Assembly (NCBI RefSeq): GCF_025961315.1
Contig: NZ_JAOQNK010000001.1
Location: forward strand, 806,001-870,000
Reading direction: 5' to 3'
Length of the DNA stretch: 64,000 bases
Origin: Sphingobacterium kitahiroshimense
GTDB taxonomy: Bacteria; Bacteroidota; Bacteroidia; Sphingobacteriales; Sphingobacteriaceae
The stretch's first letter is position 1; every line of letters starts with the position of its first letter. A model generated the notes under the pieces. The model was given only the letters and a program-made list of their open reading frames with translations, did not search any database and was not told where the DNA came from. Made by a program: the position numbers and the translations under genes. This document shows, in pieces, positions 17,122 to 25,725 of this stretch.

Positions 17122-20100
17122 TTAAAATGTAACTTTTAATCCAAGATTGAATGTACGCACCAAAGGATACAAACCGTAATCTACCCCAGGAGTCAGATTA
17201 CCGCGTTGATTGTAGTCGGGCTCTGGATTGTAACCTTTATATTTGCTAATGGTAAATGGATTGTCTACACTTGCGGATATCCTTACACCTGAAAGAGCTA
17301 ACTTATTGGCAGTTGCAGTTGGTAAGCTGTAACCTAATATAATATTGGTCATCCTAAGGAAAGATCCATCTTGTAGGTAAAAAGTAGATAGACGGGTGCT
17401 GTTGCTCTGCGTACCACCCCTTGAAGCACGATATACTTCACCATTGCCTGGGTTTGATGCCGATCTGTACCGTTGGGCAACGTCTGCATATTGATTGCCT
17501 GAACCTTCCATATTATATAAGTAATAGTCGTAACCATCCAATACTTTATTTCCCTGTGATCCATTGAATGAGGCTCTCAAGTCAAAGTTTTTATAACGTG
17601 TATTAATCGCAAATCCGTAGGTGAAATCAGGATGTGGACTTCCGATAACACGTTTGTCTTCATCATTCACAATGCCATTTCCGTCAACGTCTTCAAAATA
17701 AAGATCTCCTGGTTGCAAAGGATTAGTTGATCCTGCAGATGGGGCAACACTTTTATAGTTTTCTTCGGTAGCTACTCCCAATACTTTGAATCCGTAGAAC
17801 ATACCAATAGGACTGCCCTCTTGTGTAATATGCGTGATATATGAGCGTTCTGCCCCATTTGTCATAATGGTAGATCCGCCACCAAGATCCAGTACTTTAT
17901 TGCGGTTGACATTGATGTTACCGCTAATACCTAAATCAAAGTCTTTTTTACGCACTAAGGCAGCATCGAGTTGAAGATCAAATCCTTTGTTTTCAACTTT
18001 ACTATTAGGCAAGTTGGTCAAGATCGTTGTTGCTCCTGATACTGCGGTGATCGGTTGATCGAACAACATATCGGACGAACGACTCAAATAAATATTACTC
18101 ATAATATTCAAGCGTCCTCGGAAAAGTCCTAAATCCAAGCCAGCATTGTATTGTGAGGTGGTTTCCCAACCCAATTTAGGGTCACGTAAATCTCCGGGAG
18201 CAAGTGATGTTTCCACTTTGTCACCAATAATCACACCTGTAGGTGAATTGTATGTGGTTTTAGCCTTATATTCACCAATATTGTTGTTTCCACTTTTACC
18301 CCAACTTACTCTTAGCTTCGCAGTAGACCCCTCTCCTAGCCATGCATCATAAAAATCTTCTTTAGAGATGGTCCAACCTGCAGAAACGGAAGGAAATGTT
18401 CCCCATTTGGTGTTAGGTCCAAAACGAGATGAACCATCCGTACGGAAAGATGCAGATAGAAAATATTTGGATGCATAACTGTAGTTTACGCGGCTAAAAT
18501 ACGACTGCAGTGTTGTAATTCTTTTATATGCATCGAGTAGTTGAAAATTTGATGGATCTGCACCTTTGTTGGTAATCTCTTCAATAGCATCGTTTTGAAA
18601 TCCATTGGCGCGAACAGACATGTAATCGATATCTGTCCTTTGAGCCGAATAACCTAACAGGGCTGTCACTTGATGTTTTTCTGCAAATGTCTTATTATAA
18701 TTTAAGGTCGTTTCAACTAACTTATCAATTTCACTAAGCGTATTGGCGTCGGCATATGCTGCGGCTTTTGCAGAATTTGAATAGGGTGCATTATTACCAT
18801 TTGAAATACTTGTAGGTCTATAATAATCGTACTTCTCGTCATAAGTTGCTAATCCACCATTTACTTTTAGGCTCAAACCATCAAAGATTGAGAAATCTGC
18901 AAAAGCATTATATAAACCGCGTTTTCCGCGTCTGTTATTTTTGATCTCAGTGACGTAGGCCAATGGATTTTCTGGATTTTGGACGCCATAGTTGTTACCT
19001 GAAAGATTTGCCATCAAAAATTTAGCGTAACTACCATCTTCATTATAAACAGGAAGTGTAGGTAAATAAATTAATGCGGCCATAGAAGGACTCCTATCAT
19101 AGCGGCCTGTGGTCACTTCGTTGTTATCGTTGTAGGTGAAAGAGACATTGGCTCCGACAGTAAGTCGCTTACTTACCTTAGCATCGGTATTGGCTCTAAA
19201 ATTAAAAACCTCCTGCCCTGTACCCAACATAATACCTTCCTGATTTTGATATGAAGTACTTAAAAAGTATCTGTTTTTATCGTTTCCACCATAGGCAGAT
19301 ATATTGTGTCTTTGAAAAGGTGCATTTCGGTATAAGGCATCTTGCCAATCGGTATCATATTTTGCTTTCTTGGCCAAACCTGTCGAAAAATCGTAGTATT
19401 CTTCTGGAATCGATACTGAACCGGCATTACTTACGCGAGCAACACGGTCGGCATTGCTATCTAAACGCATATTTTCATTCCAAACCAATCCTCTTCCTGT
19501 AACTAAATCTTTATAGGCATTATTTCGACCATCAATCAGTAAATCGATAAATTCTTCAGAATTTAATAGATCTATCTTTTTTGATAATTGTCCAAAACCA
19601 CCTAATACTTCGTAATCGATATTACTACGACCTTCTTTACCTCGTTTGGTCGTAATAAGGACAACACCGCCAGCGGCACGAGAACCATAGATTGCGGCAG
19701 AAGCGGCATCTTTAAGGACATCAATGGTTTCAATATCATTTGGATTGATATTTAAGTTGTTTCCCGAAGGATAGCCGTCAATGACATACAAAGGATCCGA
19801 TCCTGCATTGATAGATCCCATTCCACGTACCTTAATTTTTGTTCCTTCATAAGGCGCGCCACTCGTTTGCATAACTTGCACACCTGCTATTTTACCGACT
19901 AAAGCTTGCGACAGCTTAGGTGATGTCAGGTTGAGTTCTTCTGCTTTTACACTTGCAATAGCTCCTGTCACATCAGATTTACGGATTTTTTGGTAACCTA
20001 TGGAAACCATTACTTCCTCGAGTTGCTGCCCTTCTGAGGTCATCTTAATCTGAAATCCACTTTGGGAAGTAATGGTCTGTTGTGTGGTCGTATATCCAAT

Positions 20101-20370
20101 AAATCGAATAGAGATGGTATCTCCGACTTTTCCGTCCATCACAAATCGACCGTTATGATCTGTCTGATAGTCTTGTTGGGTGCGCAAATTGCGGACAGTC
20201 GCGCCAATAATGGGTTGACCAGCTTCATCGAGCACGGTTCCGGATAGCTGCTGTTGAATGTTAAGTTCACTTTTCAACAATGCTATTCTTAAATTGCTTG
20301 CTTCTGTAGGTAGTGAGTGGCATGTAAGTGGTAATAACAGCCACAATAGTCTAGATGATTTAAAGTACAT
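17122..20370 (-). CDS. SusC/RagA TonB-dependent outer-membrane transporter
   Basis: This 1082-residue protein has a signal peptide (about 1-25), a carboxypeptidase-D regulatory-like domain (about 40-120, starting GTVLDEAGQPIIGATVRNL) and a plug domain with VTGAIASVKAEEL and GSRAAGGVVLITTKRGK. The beta barrel follows and ends in a terminal Phe. The length is typical. It imports the glycan captured by the SusD partner using TonB energy. There is no STN domain at the N-terminus and no anti-sigma/ECF pair or hybrid two-component system nearby, so local regulation is not evident. It is first in the four-gene operon, with a TAGCTTTG -7 box about 35 nt upstream of the ATG. Confidence 0.96.
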   Translation of the reverse strand: MYFKSSRLLWLLLPLTCHSLPTEASNLRIALLKSELNIQQQLSGTVLDEAGQPIIGATVRNLRTQQDYQTDHNGRFVMDGKVGDTISIRFIGYTTTQQTITSQSGFQIKMTSEGQQLEEVMVSIGYQKIRKSDVTGAIASVKAEELNLTSPKLSQALVGKIAGVQVMQTSGAPYEGTKIKVRGMGSINAGSDPLYVIDGYPSGNNLNINPNDIETIDVLKDAASAAIYGSRAAGGVVLITTKRGKEGRSNIDYEVLGGFGQLSKKIDLLNSEEFIDLLIDGRNNAYKDLVTGRGLVWNENMRLDSNADRVARVSNAGSVSIPEEYYDFSTGLAKKAKYDTDWQDALYRNAPFQRHNISAYGGNDKNRYFLSTSYQNQEGIMLGTGQEVFNFRANTDAKVSKRLTVGANVSFTYNDNNEVTTGRYDRSPSMAALIYLPTLPVYNEDGSYAKFLMANLSGNNYGVQNPENPLAYVTEIKNNRRGKRGLYNAFADFSIFDGLSLKVNGGLATYDEKYDYYRPTSISNGNNAPYSNSAKAAAYADANTLSEIDKLVETTLNYNKTFAEKHQVTALLGYSAQRTDIDYMSVRANGFQNDAIEEITNKGADPSNFQLLDAYKRITTLQSYFSRVNYSYASKYFLSASFRTDGSSRFGPNTKWGTFPSVSAGWTISKEDFYDAWLGEGSTAKLRVSWGKSGNNNIGEYKAKTTYNSPTGVIIGDKVETSLAPGDLRDPKLGWETTSQYNAGLDLGLFRGRLNIMSNIYLSRSSDMLFDQPITAVSGATTILTNLPNSKVENKGFDLQLDAALVRKKDFDLGISGNINVNRNKVLDLGGGSTIMTNGAERSYITHITQEGSPIGMFYGFKVLGVATEENYKSVAPSAGSTNPLQPGDLYFEDVDGNGIVNDEDKRVIGSPHPDFTYGFAINTRYKNFDLRASFNGSQGNKVLDGYDYYLYNMEGSGNQYADVAQRYRSASNPGNGEVYRASRGGTQSNSTRLSTFYLQDGSFLRMTNIILGYSLPTATANKLALSGVRISASVDNPFTISKYKGYNPEPDYNQRGNLTPGVDYGLYPLVRTFNLGLKVTF

Positions 20371-20404
20371 GAGTTTTGCCTTTACAAATAAGATTGATTA
20401 GCGG

Positions 20405-20412
20405 CAAAGCTA
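20405..20412 (-). promoter_or_regulatory. Candidate -7 box of the Sus operon
   Basis: On the minus strand this reads TAGCTTTG, matching TAnnTTTG. The predicted leader is about 28 nt. The gap 20371-20905 also contains the dyad at 20634-20657 and the hairpins at 20814-20893, and otherwise AT-rich sequence. Confidence 0.45.
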
Positions 20413-20633
20413 TAGGTTGAGTGTTAAGTGAGGATTATCATAAGCTTATGAAATGATTAACAATCGTGTGCGTAGCAATAGGAAATACAACTTTTCCTAC
20501 AAAAAAATCATTATTTGACAATATGTAAGTTAAATTTAGTTGCAAAATCATTTTTATATGGCAACAAAAACATCAAAATAGATCAAACTAACAGTAGTTA
20601 GGATATTTTTTTAATAATTTTCACATAAAAGTA

Positions 20634-20657
20634 ATCTTACTATAGATATAGTAAGAT
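20634..20657. promoter_or_regulatory. Operator-like perfect dyad
   Basis: There are 11-bp arms (20634-20644 and 20647-20657) with a 2-bp centre, outside any gene. It has no U tract and lies about 260 bp upstream of the SusC start. It resembles a homodimer binding site more than a terminator. Confidence 0.4.
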
Positions 20658-20813
20658 CGTTTTGCTTGTTCGCGACTATATTGCTCGTTCACATCAAAAA
20701 ATATATCTTTTCGATCTTGTGGAATACAATAAAAACACGCTATGAAGAGATTATAATTTTATAAAGTCGAATCAAATATTGGCTTGATATTTTATAAAAT
20801 ACATATTAATAAA

Positions 20814-20893
20814 AAAAGCAGGGAATCATCTTGACTCCCTGCTTTTCCAGACCTTTAAAACGTTTTTTTATGTTTGTAAAAAAACGTTTTAAA
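20814..20893 (-). terminator. Tandem terminator hairpins after the alcohol dehydrogenase
   Basis: The first hairpin has an 11-bp stem (20814-20824 with 20836-20846). The second has a perfect 17-bp stem (20854-20870 with 20877-20893) with T-rich and A-rich arms. Both lie within 95 bp of the alcohol dehydrogenase stop. Transcription from the right meets the AT-rich stem first and then the GC-containing one. Confidence 0.7.
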
Positions 20894-20905
20894 TTATAAT
20901 ATTAA

Positions 20906-22072
20906 TTAAGCATTTAGAACTTCTTCTGAAAACACAACACCCTCGTAACAAGCATTATAAATCGCTTTCAATTCATCTAAAGAAGGTACACGTGGATTAA
21001 AACCTGTACATGGGTCAACTAAAGCATTTTGAGCAATAAAATCTAAGTTTTTCTCCCAAATCTCTTTAGAGATACCAAAATCTTTGATTGAACCCTTGTT
21101 ATTCACCTCCGAACGTAAATGTTCAATAGCTACTGCTAAACCTTCTGCTGTTTCCTCTCCAATTATTTTAGCCAACTCTGGGTAACGTGCAGTTTCTTGT
21201 GCATTATAGCGGATGACATTGGGTAGAAAAATGGCATTGGAAGCACCATGCGGAATACCATATAATGCACCTACTTGATGTGATAAAGAGTGTACAATAC
21301 CTAACCAAGCGTTATTGAAAGCTAAACCTGCCATAAAAGAGGCATCATGCATATTTTGACGAGCTGTAATGTTATCTGGATGAACCACAGCTTCTTTTAG
21401 ATTGTCAAATACAAGTTCTAATCCGCCTTTTGATAATGCATCGGCATAATTATTCTCGATATTGGAAACATAAGCTTCAACACAGTGTGTTAATACATCA
21501 AGACCTGTATTTGCGGTAACGTGAGCTGGCATCGATGCACATATTTCTCCGTCTACAATAGCTATATCAGGTGTAAGTTCGTAAGAAACGACTGGATATT
21601 TGACACCTTTCTCGCGATCTGTAATTACAGCAAGACCTGTTGTTTCTGTACCTGTACCGCTTGTTGAAGGAATGGCTATGAACTTGGCCTTATTTCTTAA
21701 TACTGGAACGGTAAAAGGTTTTATAATACTATCAAAATCGATATCTGGATATTCGTAGAAAACCCACATAATCTTAGCAGCATCAATAGCGGAACAGCCT
21801 CCTAATCCAATAATCCAATCGGGTTGAAAAGCTTGAATCTGCTCTGCACCTTTAAGGCAAGTTGTTGATGAAGGATCTTCTTCTACTCCTTCAAAAATGC
21901 TGACTTCGATGCCCGCTTCTGTAAGAAATGAAATCGCTCTATCTAGTGTGCCACTTTTACGCATTGAATTGCCACCTGTTACAATTACAGCTTTTTTACC
22001 TTGGATATTTTTCAATTCGTCAAGACTTCCAGCACCATGGAAAACCTCGCCTGCAATAAATAATTTACTCAT
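20906..22072 (-). CDS. Iron-containing (group III) alcohol dehydrogenase
   Basis: With the ATG at 22072 this is a 388-residue enzyme; an upstream in-frame start would add 16 non-conserved residues. It shows the NAD(P)-binding GLGGCSAIDAAK segment (Cys in place of the common Gly-Ser), GTGTETTGLAVIT, and metal-site stretches GLDVLTHCVEAY and HSLSHQVGALYGIPHG with the expected His residues. It should interconvert an alcohol and aldehyde using NAD(P)H and Fe(II) in the cytoplasm. The substrate is open (butanol, propanediol and lactaldehyde reductases share this fold). An AraC regulator is directly upstream on the same strand, and a shared motif suggests it controls this gene. Confidence 0.92.
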   Translation of the reverse strand: MSKLFIAGEVFHGAGSLDELKNIQGKKAVIVTGGNSMRKSGTLDRAISFLTEAGIEVSIFEGVEEDPSSTTCLKGAEQIQAFQPDWIIGLGGCSAIDAAKIMWVFYEYPDIDFDSIIKPFTVPVLRNKAKFIAIPSTSGTGTETTGLAVITDREKGVKYPVVSYELTPDIAIVDGEICASMPAHVTANTGLDVLTHCVEAYVSNIENNYADALSKGGLELVFDNLKEAVVHPDNITARQNMHDASFMAGLAFNNAWLGIVHSLSHQVGALYGIPHGASNAIFLPNVIRYNAQETARYPELAKIIGEETAEGLAVAIEHLRSEVNNKGSIKDFGISKEIWEKNLDFIAQNALVDPCTGFNPRVPSLDELKAIYNACYEGVVFSEEVLNA

Positions 22073-22093
22073 TTTTCTGTTTTTTTGTTTTGA

Positions 22094-22101
22094 CAAAATT
22101 A
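22094..22101 (-). promoter_or_regulatory. Candidate -7 box of the alcohol dehydrogenase
   Basis: The minus strand reads TAATTTTG, matching TAnnTTTG, about 15 nt before the predicted start site to ATG interval. The operator-like motif at 22123-22135 lies just upstream, over the expected -33 region. Confidence 0.45.
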
Positions 22102-22122
22102 CATGAGCTGTACTTAGCACTG

Positions 22123-22135
22123 TTATACAAATGGG
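22123..22135 (-). promoter_or_regulatory. Operator-like motif, copy 1
   Basis: TTATACAAATGGG here matches the motif at 23031-23043 at 12 of 13 positions. A weaker copy (TTATACATTTG) lies at 22144-22154, inside the last codons of the AraC gene. It is probably the binding site of that AraC protein. Confidence 0.45.
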
Positions 22136-22136
22136 A

Positions 22137-23012
22137 CTATCCGTTATACATTTGCGACAGTTCTTGTTGCAGTTGTGTTGGTGTTTCTTTTAATTTTGAT
22201 CGTACAAACTTGTTCAACGCTGACGGTGAATTAAAACCTAGATCGAAAGCAATCTCTTTGTGCGATAGATCTGAGAATGTCAACTGTCGCTTAATTTCAA
22301 TTAAAATGCGATGATGAATGGTTTCAATAGCAGTATCGCCACAATGTTTTTTAGTAATGGCATTTAACTTTTTTGTTGTGATCATCAATTGCGATGCATA
22401 ATACTGAACAGTACGATGTTGTTTATAATGGATATTTAACAATTTCTTGTATCGAATGTAAATGGGCTTATCTGTACTTTCTTGATACAATATAGGATGT
22501 AGACCATGGACCGATTCAATCAACCCTAATAAGAATATTTTTATATAAAATCTTGCTTGCTCTTTTTTAACAAGACTAGGATTTTGATAAATATCTTGAA
22601 TAATATCTATCATTCCTAAACTACGCTGAAAATCATTTGCAGCAAGCATCGTGCAATTGAGTTGGGTAGAAAGATTAACATTGTATGTACTCAATTCATT
22701 TTTTAAAATATCGGAACAGAATAATATTTCTTCAAATAGGATGATTTTACCCTTTAGATCTATACTTTGATTTGAGATTAAACTCACCTGTTCTGGAAAT
22801 ATTACCGCTATTTTACCTGATTTGAGGTTATGAATTTCATCTTCTACACTCATTTGCATAGTTCCTCCTTCAATCACATAGATGCAAAAATGATCTTTTT
22901 TATGCGCTTCTGTATATTGATCCAAATTTTCATCGGTCAAATCAAATACTCTAAAAGACAATTCTTGGTCTTCCTTCTTCTGCTGATTATCTTTTATCTT
23001 TAATTTCTTCAA
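22137..23012 (-). CDS. AraC family transcriptional regulator
   Basis: This 291-residue regulator starts with TTG at 23012; no in-frame ATG occurs between it and the upstream stop at 23028-23030. The N-terminal 150 residues form a cupin-like sensor domain (FCIYVIEGGTMQMSV). The C-terminal 100 residues carry two helix-turn-helix units, the second around HKEIAFDLGFNSPSALNKFVRSKLKETPTQL, which is the AraC signature. It lies 64 bp upstream of the iron alcohol dehydrogenase on the same strand. A matching motif in front of both genes suggests autoregulation plus control of the dehydrogenase. The effector is unknown. Confidence 0.9.
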   Translation of the reverse strand: MKKLKIKDNQQKKEDQELSFRVFDLTDENLDQYTEAHKKDHFCIYVIEGGTMQMSVEDEIHNLKSGKIAVIFPEQVSLISNQSIDLKGKIILFEEILFCSDILKNELSTYNVNLSTQLNCTMLAANDFQRSLGMIDIIQDIYQNPSLVKKEQARFYIKIFLLGLIESVHGLHPILYQESTDKPIYIRYKKLLNIHYKQHRTVQYYASQLMITTKKLNAITKKHCGDTAIETIHHRILIEIKRQLTFSDLSHKEIAFDLGFNSPSALNKFVRSKLKETPTQLQQELSQMYNG

Positions 23013-23030
23013 AACCTTTAACTTTGTTTA

Positions 23031-23043
23031 TTATACAACTGGG
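23031..23043 (-). promoter_or_regulatory. Operator-like motif, copy 2
   Basis: TTATACAACTGGG lies 18 bp upstream of the AraC start and repeats the motif at 22123-22135. The rest of 23044-23389 is AT-rich and shows nothing that I can name. Confidence 0.45.
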
Positions 23044-23389
23044 CGGTAAATCTAAAAAAACTAATAACACTTAAACGTAAAAAAATCTAAACCTTTAATT
23101 GTCCAAAAGAATATTTAAATATCGGATCTCATGACTCCAATCTAAAAACATCCATCATTTAGTCTATAATATGGTTTAAATCACACTCATTGAGCATTGC
23201 GTTTTCTTCTTATTTCATACTATAAGTAAAAATTATGCGCTATCAGTCTACCAGATTGCAAAATCTCAAACAGCAAAAATGTAAGATTATAAATTTATCA
23301 AAACGAAAATTGATTATATTGACATTTACAAAATAATCAACATAATAACCAATTACTCAATAAATATGTAATATTTAAAGAAGTTTTTT

Positions 23390-23397
23390 TATCTTTG
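23390..23397 (+). promoter_or_regulatory. Candidate -7 box of the MACPF gene
   Basis: TATCTTTG matches TAnnTTTG and predicts a leader of about 11 nt before the ATG at 23415. No TTG is seen at -33. Confidence 0.5.
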
Positions 23398-23414
23398 ACT
23401 CACAAAATAATGTC

Positions 23415-24443
23415 ATGATACGTAAATTACCTCTTTTCGCACTTTCTTTATTTCTATTTGCTTCATGCAATAAAACAACTGATGATAAGGTAGTCATTCG
23501 CGAAGAAAAAATTAATCCTTATTTTACAGGAATAGATCTATCAGATACTTCAATTATAAATTGGAAAAGAATAGATCCTACGGAAAAATATTTTATGCTT
23601 GGCTATGGTTATGATATTACTGGTAAATATGCACATCCGGCATTTACAAGAAACAAAGTAATCGATATTGAAGCCCTTCATAATGATAACGGAAGGATCT
23701 CGTCAGGTTTCGTTTCAATGGGTGGTCCTGAACTAGAAATAAGTGGAACAAGGGAAGAATGTATCAGAACTATGGGTGAAAGAGCTGGCTTGAGTAGCGA
23801 TGAAATAGCTAAATATAAGCATATTTTTAAAGAGACTTTTGAATCATCATTTAAGAATGACACCACGTTTAAATCATTAACCTATCATTATGAAGGAGTT
23901 TCGCAAGTCATATTATTTGCTTTTTTTGAAATATATGATTTAAATTTTGTCGAAACTGAATATAAATATGTAACCGCCCAATTCAAAAAGGACCTTGAAA
24001 CAAAAACGGCCACAGAAATCATTTCCCTTTATGGAACTCATGTTTTAAAACGAATTAAAGTTGGACAACGAATGGATTATCTCTATCGTAATAATCAACA
24101 AACTCATACTGGGAGCTGGTTGTCACCAACAATTAATAAATATTTTATACCTGGCCCCTCTATGTGGACAGATAAACCTCAAGATGAAGTACCATTAAAA
24201 GAGAACTTATCAATTCAATTTATCGGCGGAAGTAATCAAAATACCAATTCATGGATGATCGATGTAACGAATTATACTGGTAAAAAAGTTGTTTCCCAAG
24301 AATGGAATAATTTTTCAGAAAAAAACAATACGCTAATTGATTTTTTTAGAAATGACGGTGTAGTACCTATATATAATTTTGTAAAGGATGAAAAAAAGAA
24401 ACAAGCTCTTATCGAAGCTTATAATTCATATTTAGGATTATAA
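23415..24443 (+). CDS. MACPF (perforin-like) domain lipoprotein
   Basis: This 342-residue protein has an SPII signal with lipobox Cys18. It contains the MACPF signature YGTHV at 206-210, followed by a single Gly at 217 instead of the usual Gly-Gly. Upstream are the family's helical stretch and a Phe-Lys-Lys-Asp-Leu segment before the signature. MACPF proteins oligomerise into membrane pores. In Bacteroidota, secreted lipoprotein members are known to kill related strains (BSAP proteins). Here the lipobox and short length fit that type or a surface-attached variant. The C-terminal 110 residues are unrecognised. It is a single gene with its own promoter box, and no immunity partner is evident apart from a tiny ORF downstream. 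Confidence 0.75.
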   Translation: MIRKLPLFALSLFLFASCNKTTDDKVVIREEKINPYFTGIDLSDTSIINWKRIDPTEKYFMLGYGYDITGKYAHPAFTRNKVIDIEALHNDNGRISSGFVSMGGPELEISGTREECIRTMGERAGLSSDEIAKYKHIFKETFESSFKNDTTFKSLTYHYEGVSQVILFAFFEIYDLNFVETEYKYVTAQFKKDLETKTATEIISLYGTHVLKRIKVGQRMDYLYRNNQQTHTGSWLSPTINKYFIPGPSMWTDKPQDEVPLKENLSIQFIGGSNQNTNSWMIDVTNYTGKKVVSQEWNNFSEKNNTLIDFFRNDGVVPIYNFVKDEKKKQALIEAYNSYLGL

Positions 24444-24477
24444 ATAATTACAAATTCTTCAAAATACAATTTTAAAA

Positions 24478-24558
24478 ATGGTTTTACTAACGATTCTAAT
24501 CATAAGTATCAACACCTTCCAAACTACACAAAAAGAAGATCGTAAACATTTTACTTAG
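24478..24558 (+). CDS. Possible 26-residue hydrophobic micro-ORF
   Basis: An ATG frame 34 nt after the MACPF stop encodes 26 residues: a hydrophobic N-terminal half (MVLLTILIISIN) and a charged C-terminal half. The stop codon falls inside the terminator stem. It could be a small membrane peptide or chance. Confidence 0.25.
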   Translation: MVLLTILIISINTFQTTQKEDRKHFT

Positions 24559-24585
24559 AGCTGTTTGGCACAAAGAGCTCTAAGT
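24553..24585 (+). terminator. Hairpin after the MACPF gene
   Basis: A perfect 10-bp stem (24553-24562 with 24576-24585) has a 13-nt loop and is followed by ATTTAAAC. It is a plausible terminator 110 nt after the MACPF stop. Confidence 0.55.
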
Positions 24586-24684
24586 ATTTAAACAATACTC
24601 AAATTGCACTTTAAAACAACTTATAAAAATAATACTGTTGATTCTTAATCCAAAAGAAATTTTTTAATTTAAAATGATCATTTT

Positions 24685-24710
24685 AAACAAGCAACTACAG
24701 CTTGTTTTTC
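24685..24710 (+). terminator. Second hairpin with T tract
   Basis: An 8-bp stem (24685-24692 with 24700-24707) has a 7-nt loop and runs into T residues. It insulates the next gene. Its right arm contains the TTG of the promoter at 24702. Confidence 0.55.
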
Positions 24711-24732
24711 ACTATAAGATTGTATAGGTTTG
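24702..24732 (+). promoter_or_regulatory. Candidate promoter with both boxes
   Basis: TTG at 24702-24704, a 20-nt spacer and TAGGTTTG at 24725-24732 match the Bacteroidota TTG/TAnnTTTG arrangement. The leader before the ATG at 24764 would be about 25 nt. Confidence 0.6.
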
Positions 24733-24763
24733 TATTCGCTGAAAATTTAATATAAAAAAGTTT

Positions 24764-25594
24764 ATGCAAACGCTCTATGTGATCTTCAACGGAAAATTAA
24801 TTCCTGAAAACGAAGCTAAATTATCAATTACGGATCTTGCTATTGTGCGCGGCTACGGTATTTTTGATTTTTTCAAAACGGTGAATGGTATTCCTATATT
24901 TCTAGAGGATAATCTTGATCGCTTTTTTCAATCGGCAAATCTGATGGATCTACCAGTAAATTACTCCAGAGATGAATTGAGAGCTCAAATAATAACTTTA
25001 ATGGAAGCGAATGTTATTCCAGATTCTGGGATTAAAATTTTATTGACTGGAGGGTATAGTAGTGATGGGTATAGTATTGCTGAGCCCAATTTAATTATCA
25101 GTCAGCAAGCTTTAAAAAGAAATTTAGTGTTGGAAAGTACAGGTTTGAAACTACTTGCTTTTCACTATCACCGTCCATTTAGTCTCGTCAAATCTATCGA
25201 TTATGTTATGGGTATACAGGCGCTTAAGGCAGCTAAATCGCAGGGGGCTGACGATGTGGTTTACATACAAAACGGCTTGATATCGGAATGTCCGCGTGCT
25301 AACTTCTTTTTAATAAGTGAAGATGGCAAATTGTTAACTGCGGGTGACGATGTTTTACAGGGTATAACACGTAAAAAAATTATCCAATTGGCAAAAACCA
25401 TCATGGACGTGGAAGTTCGTAACATTAGCGTGGAGGAAATCGCATCGGCAAGTGAGGCATTTATTAGTTCTACTACCAAAAATATTACTCCGGTAACTAC
25501 TTTATTGGGATATAAAGAATTTGGCAAACAAGTGGGTCCTCTTACAATGCGTCTACAAGAACTGCTGCAGGAATTGGTTTACAATCCTTCATAA
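24764..25594 (+). CDS. Class IV PLP aminotransferase
   Basis: This 276-residue cytoplasmic enzyme is of the branched-chain/D-amino-acid aminotransferase and aminodeoxychorismate lyase fold (class IV). Signatures are FNGKLIPENEAKLSITD, RGYGIFDFFKTVNG, the PLP-Lys region LVKSIDYVMGIQA (about 144-156), the class IV motif ISECPRANFFLI, and the phosphate-binding LQGITRK. The exact amino acid substrate cannot be told. The gene stands alone with a good promoter. The MocR regulator that follows is convergent, and a functional link is possible but unproven. Confidence 0.9.
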   Translation: MQTLYVIFNGKLIPENEAKLSITDLAIVRGYGIFDFFKTVNGIPIFLEDNLDRFFQSANLMDLPVNYSRDELRAQIITLMEANVIPDSGIKILLTGGYSSDGYSIAEPNLIISQQALKRNLVLESTGLKLLAFHYHRPFSLVKSIDYVMGIQALKAAKSQGADDVVYIQNGLISECPRANFFLISEDGKLLTAGDDVLQGITRKKIIQLAKTIMDVEVRNISVEEIASASEAFISSTTKNITPVTTLLGYKEFGKQVGPLTMRLQELLQELVYNPS

Positions 25595-25725
25595 CTTATT
25601 ATTATCTCTAAAATCGGGAGAAACTATTATCTATAAAAATCATTTCAGTAATAGCTAGAGCAAGTTTAAAACATAAGTTTAAACTGTTCAAAATTTCTTA
25701 ACTTCAAAAACTAAATTATGTTGAC

